From positions 1,798,001 to 1,862,000 of the forward strand of contig JAJKFH010000052.1 of the NCBI GenBank assembly GCA_023333565.1: DNA of 64,000 bases, read 5' to 3'. Position numbers and translations under genes: made by a program. The DNA comes from Puffinus mauretanicus. Its lineage: Eukaryota > Chordata > Aves > Procellariiformes > Procellariidae. Below are positions 61,400 to 64,000 of this stretch, piece after piece. The notes under the pieces are model-generated. The model made no database searches and was not told the origin of the DNA. It worked only from the letters and a program-made list of their open reading frames with translations. Every line of letters begins with the position of its first letter. The first letter of the stretch is position 1.

Positions 61400-61700
61400 G
61401 TTATTGTACAAAAGACTTCAATTTAAAATTAACAGGAGTGATAGCCAGTTAATGTGGTACAGTGGGAGGCCAGAGTTTCTGTTGCTATGGCAATGGAGTT
61501 CGGCTCATTTGTTTTGTAGATGAGTAATTACTACGCAATTAGAGTAGGCTAAAAATAAAGGGGCCTTTTGTTCCCTGTTACTCATTAATATTAATAAAAG
61601 ACCTGTCCGGGCTGTGGTAAACAATTAATGCAGATGTGGTTACCCATGGTAAAAGTAGCAACAGCTTTCGTGTTACCCAGCGCGAGGTGAAAGCGCCGGT
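61400..61700. promoter_or_regulatory. Candidate enhancer-like element with two RFX X-box-like dyads
   Basis: GTTGCTATGGCAAT at 61481-61494 closely fits the RFX X-box dyad GTNRCC(N0-3)RGYAAC. GTTACCCATGGTAA at 61639-61652 is a second similar dyad 158 nt later. Between them lie a MEF2-like CTAAAAATAA (61549-61558) and a TAAT-rich stretch (ctcattaatattaataaa). The block is AT-rich, complex and free of repeats. Motif density suggests a transcriptional element. Binding and conservation are not shown. Confidence 0.4.
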
Positions 61701-62639
61701 GTCGCCTGGCTCAGCTCTTCCTTCATTTTAAATAGAAAAATTATTAGAGAGAGGTCTGCGTTAGCACAGCATCACGAGCTTTAGCCCTTATTTGCCAGTT
61801 GGATGGATGGTAATAAGTGTTAAAGCTTAATGTGCAGACACAGACAGCAGGTACAGCGCTGGGGTCAGATCCTGCGAAACAGCGAGCAGCCGCAGCCCTC
61901 CGAGTTGTGTGCGAGAGAAATGCAGTGGCAGCAGTCCCCTGATGCAGAAATCTCTTCATTTATCCCCCCAGCCCAGCGTTGCCCGAGGAAGGGTGCAGAG
62001 CCATGCCGCTGCCGGTGACCCCCTCCGGTGAGCAGCACCGGCTGCGGGATGCCCCGGGGCAGGAGCCGCTCCACTGCAGAGCCAGGGCTTGAGCAAAGAG
62101 CTTGCCCAAAACCCCGAGCACGTGGAAGTGCAAGTGCTGGTGCTGCTGAAATGGCTCCGGTGCAGCACGTTACAACCATTGAGCGCCAAAAAAGAGCAGA
62201 AGAAAACAGTCCCAAGCATTTGATGCGAAGTGTGTAAACGTTACAGCAGACCCCAGATCTTAAGTTAACTGTAAAACCAGGTAAATTGACGAGAAACCTG
62301 TTAGGAGATGACTAACGGGACAGAGTTTATTTACCTCTCTGTTTTATTTGCTTGTCTCAACGCAGGCGGTGAGCATCGCTTGTCAGAGCAGCTCAGAGCC
62401 GGGCCATGGCCGGTGGGCACGGGGGGGCCGTGGGGTGGTCACCCCCTCCCCGCGGCCCTGGGGTGCTCGGCGCCCCTGGAGAAGGCCATCAGTAAGGTGG
62501 AAGCTCTCCAACGGGCAGCAGAGGCACCTGAGTGCCCCTGGCCCGAAACCCTCGAGTGCTGTGCCGGGGGGCGGGTTGCAGACGAATGGGAACCGCATCC
62601 CTCCCAAACTGTTTAACTAATGGAGGGAAACGTAGCACA

Positions 62640-62960
62640 GCCTTTGTAAGGTCGACATTTGTTTGTTGTTAAGGATCTAATTAGAAACATGAGAGGGAGC
62701 TGAATGGCTGCTTGCTCGGCTAATTAGCGACATGCACGAAGACCACTTTGAACTTCAAGGACACAAAGCTATTAGCGCTTACATCAAAAATGGATTAAAC
62801 TTCTGTGCTTTTATAATGATTAAAGATGAGCCGCTCGAGAGGAAATCCTTTTGTAAGGCAGTGACAAGAGCTGGCTCCCTGATTGCAGCTTCTACAAGCG
62901 AAGCTTTGTGTGGCCTCGGTGTAGCACTTGGCCCGGCGCGAGAGTGACACCGCTAACTTG
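62640..62960. promoter_or_regulatory. Candidate enhancer-like element with paired homeodomain and TCF-like sites
   Basis: Two palindromic CTAATTAG sites (62677-62684 and 62720-62727) are spaced 43 nt apart. They are followed by CTTTGAACTTCAAGG at 62746-62760, a near-inverted pair of CTTTGAA/CCTTGAA TCF/LEF-like motifs. The surrounding 300 nt is complex and repeat-free. Regulatory function is inference from motif clustering. Confidence 0.35.
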
Positions 62961-64000
62961 CAATATGGAAAATGTGATTAGGCAATAAATATTGATCGTT
63001 CGCAAAAAATTACAGCCAAGCTGGAAAGTGCATTTATTTGTCCTGCTACGTAACTGCAGGACTTAGAAAAGCTGGCTTGAATACGTTGAATTTTGTGTCT
63101 TGTCTTCTGCAAATTGGTGCACATCAACAGCTTCCAGACATGGCTGATGTGTAACCGCAGTATTGAGCAGAAGCAGGTGCTGCTCAGTGCCGGCAGCATG
63201 CACGAGAGGGACGGCGGTGGGTTTTTAAAACACTTGCACCAGTTGAATTTTTAGCTTGCCCAAGCTTGTGGAAACCACACAGCTCTTGCTCTCTGCTCAT
63301 CTAAGGCAGCTTAGCAGTTGCTTTTTGTGTCCATGCCACCTGCTCAGCACCCGCGCTGGTGCTGGGGCAGAAGTCCTCGTGCCGCACCGCGGAGCGAGGA
63401 TGCTGGGGCCGCGTCAGGAACAGTTGCTGCAAGATCCCGATTGCCATTATCGCACCGATGTGTCCAGCTCGGTCCCTAACAGCTCGGGCTGCTGCGAGGT
63501 GCGGCTCTGAGGGGTGTGAATAATTGTCAGCGGCCCCGCGCAGGGGCTGGGTGCCGGCGGCAGCGAGGACGGGGCTGGGCAGCGCTCCCTCCCCGTGCTC
63601 TGCTCACTTCCAGCGGTAATTGCTGAGCCGGGAACCTGCTCACCTCCCACTGCTTTCTGTCGTTATCCCTGCGATATTTTGATGTGTGAAGCCGTTTCCG
63701 AAGGGGCTGCAGAGGCAGAACAACCTTTTAAAGTGTGGCTGCAGATAGAAAATAACGTACAAATAGTACCTTGTTACGGCAGATAGCTGCTCTCAGTGTC
63801 TCTTGGCTCATCGCCACTTATTTTACTGATGAGCCCGACAGTTGTTTTATTTTATTTTTTTCCCTGCAGGGCCAATATAGCTGCAGGGGAGGGACAACTG
63901 CCACCACTAACCCGGGGCTGCCTGGCTGCTCCCTGTTACAGAGCCATGTCAGGGGCAACAGGGAAGGCACAAAGCTCGCGGTTTGATTTTCCAGAGTCAG

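Larger units (their letters stand above)
1..64000 (+). other. MSI2: Musashi-2 gene, internal to 3' part (partial)
   Basis: The whole window lies inside one gene on the + strand. Four exons, each with AG/GT borders and matching phase, together give 336 coding nt (112 codons). They encode RRM2 from RNP1 to the linker, then a Tyr/Gly/Pro module and a poly-Ala module in the order known for Musashi-2. Musashi proteins are cytoplasmic RNA-binding translational regulators with two RRMs that recognise short UAG-containing sites in mRNA 3'UTRs. Musashi-2 acts in stem and progenitor cells. The N-terminus, RRM1, the first half of RRM2 and the final C-terminal exons were looked for and not found, so the gene extends beyond both window ends. 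MSI1 is excluded because its module after the linker is different (AT.TYASRSYTGLAP type). Confidence 0.97.
53163..64000 (+). other. MSI2: Intron downstream of the poly-Ala exon (5' part)
   Basis: At least 10.8 kb. The later Musashi-2 exons (encoding the VLNSYSAQPNFG-type optional segment, [20 protein letters not shown] and the terminal ATAFTNGYH) were not found. The start is CpG-rich. Sequence from 54,600 to 55,000 and from 57,200 to 63,150 is largely AT-rich and complex, broken by GC-rich stretches (55,450-55,950, 56,690-56,900, 60,080-60,280, 60,900-61,330, 62,350-62,600, 63,320-63,620). Candidate regulatory elements are listed separately. No RNA gene or second coding gene was recognised. 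Confidence 0.85.

Noticed and set aside
60885..61523. 212-codon open frame on the + strand, overlapping two others
   Set aside because: Three + strand frames are open together in GC-rich sequence, and the longest runs on into the AT-rich regulatory-looking block. No family is recognisable.
63861..64000. Acceptor-like tttttttccctgcag at 63855-63869, followed by sequence open in phase 1 to the window end (GANIAAGEGQLPPLTRG...)
   Set aside because: It fits the phase of the preceding exon, but the residues do not match any known Musashi-2 continuation (SNPARPGG or VLNSYSAQ), and the open stretch is only about 130 nt. Sequence beyond the window would settle it.

Overview
The window is vertebrate nuclear DNA and covers the 3' half of one multi-exon gene, Musashi-2 (MSI2), read on the + strand. 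Four constitutive-type coding exons (19921-20003, 28998-29112, 36701-36775, 53100-53162) have intact splice sites and compatible phases. They translate to the end of the second RNA-recognition motif (RRM2) and the start of the Ala/Pro/Gly-rich C-terminal region. The residues [20 protein letters not shown] assign the gene to MSI2 rather than MSI1. Organism: an amniote, most likely a bird. Reasons are introns of 7-16 kb, many CpG-rich patches, few recognisable interspersed repeats, and no mammalian Alu/L1-type sequence seen. This is inference; no database search was possible.

Layout: 1-19920 is the 3' part of a long intron. 19921-20003 encodes RRM2 from RNP1 to the last strand. An 8,994-nt intron follows. 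28998-29112 encodes the end of RRM2 and the linker. A 7,588-nt intron follows. 36701-36775 encodes a Tyr/Gly/Pro-rich module. A 16.3-kb intron follows, and it contains an alternative terminal exon at 40390 with its own stop codon, about 1.5 kb of 3'UTR and poly(A) signals. 53100-53162 encodes the poly-alanine module, and the window ends inside the next intron. The 5' exons (N-terminus, RRM1, first half of RRM2) and the last C-terminal exons lie outside.

How the parts work together: every exon junction from the end of the second exon onward is phase 1, so the Tyr-rich exon, the poly-Ala exon and the alternative terminal exon can be combined without a frameshift. Using the 40390 exon gives a short MSI2 ending in a 13-residue tail (DYLPISQDIIFIN). 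Skipping it gives the long form. The poly-Ala exon also has a second good donor 45 nt downstream that would add 15 RG-rich residues in frame. Pyrimidine tracts on both sides of the Tyr-rich exon, and two UGCAUG motifs upstream of it, mark a likely site of splicing control.

The remaining ~63 kb is intronic. It alternates GC/CpG-rich stretches, which produce many spurious open frames on both strands, with AT-rich repeat-free blocks that look like conserved non-coding elements. It also holds a few microsatellites and three decayed ancient interspersed repeats. No second protein-coding gene, tRNA, rRNA, CRISPR array or intact mobile element was recognised. The most unusual observations are the RG-rich alternative donor, a six-copy GTAG cluster (the core recognition sequence of Musashi proteins) inside the last intron, a paired RFX X-box-like element near 61.5 kb, and two perfect hairpins near 45.1 kb.
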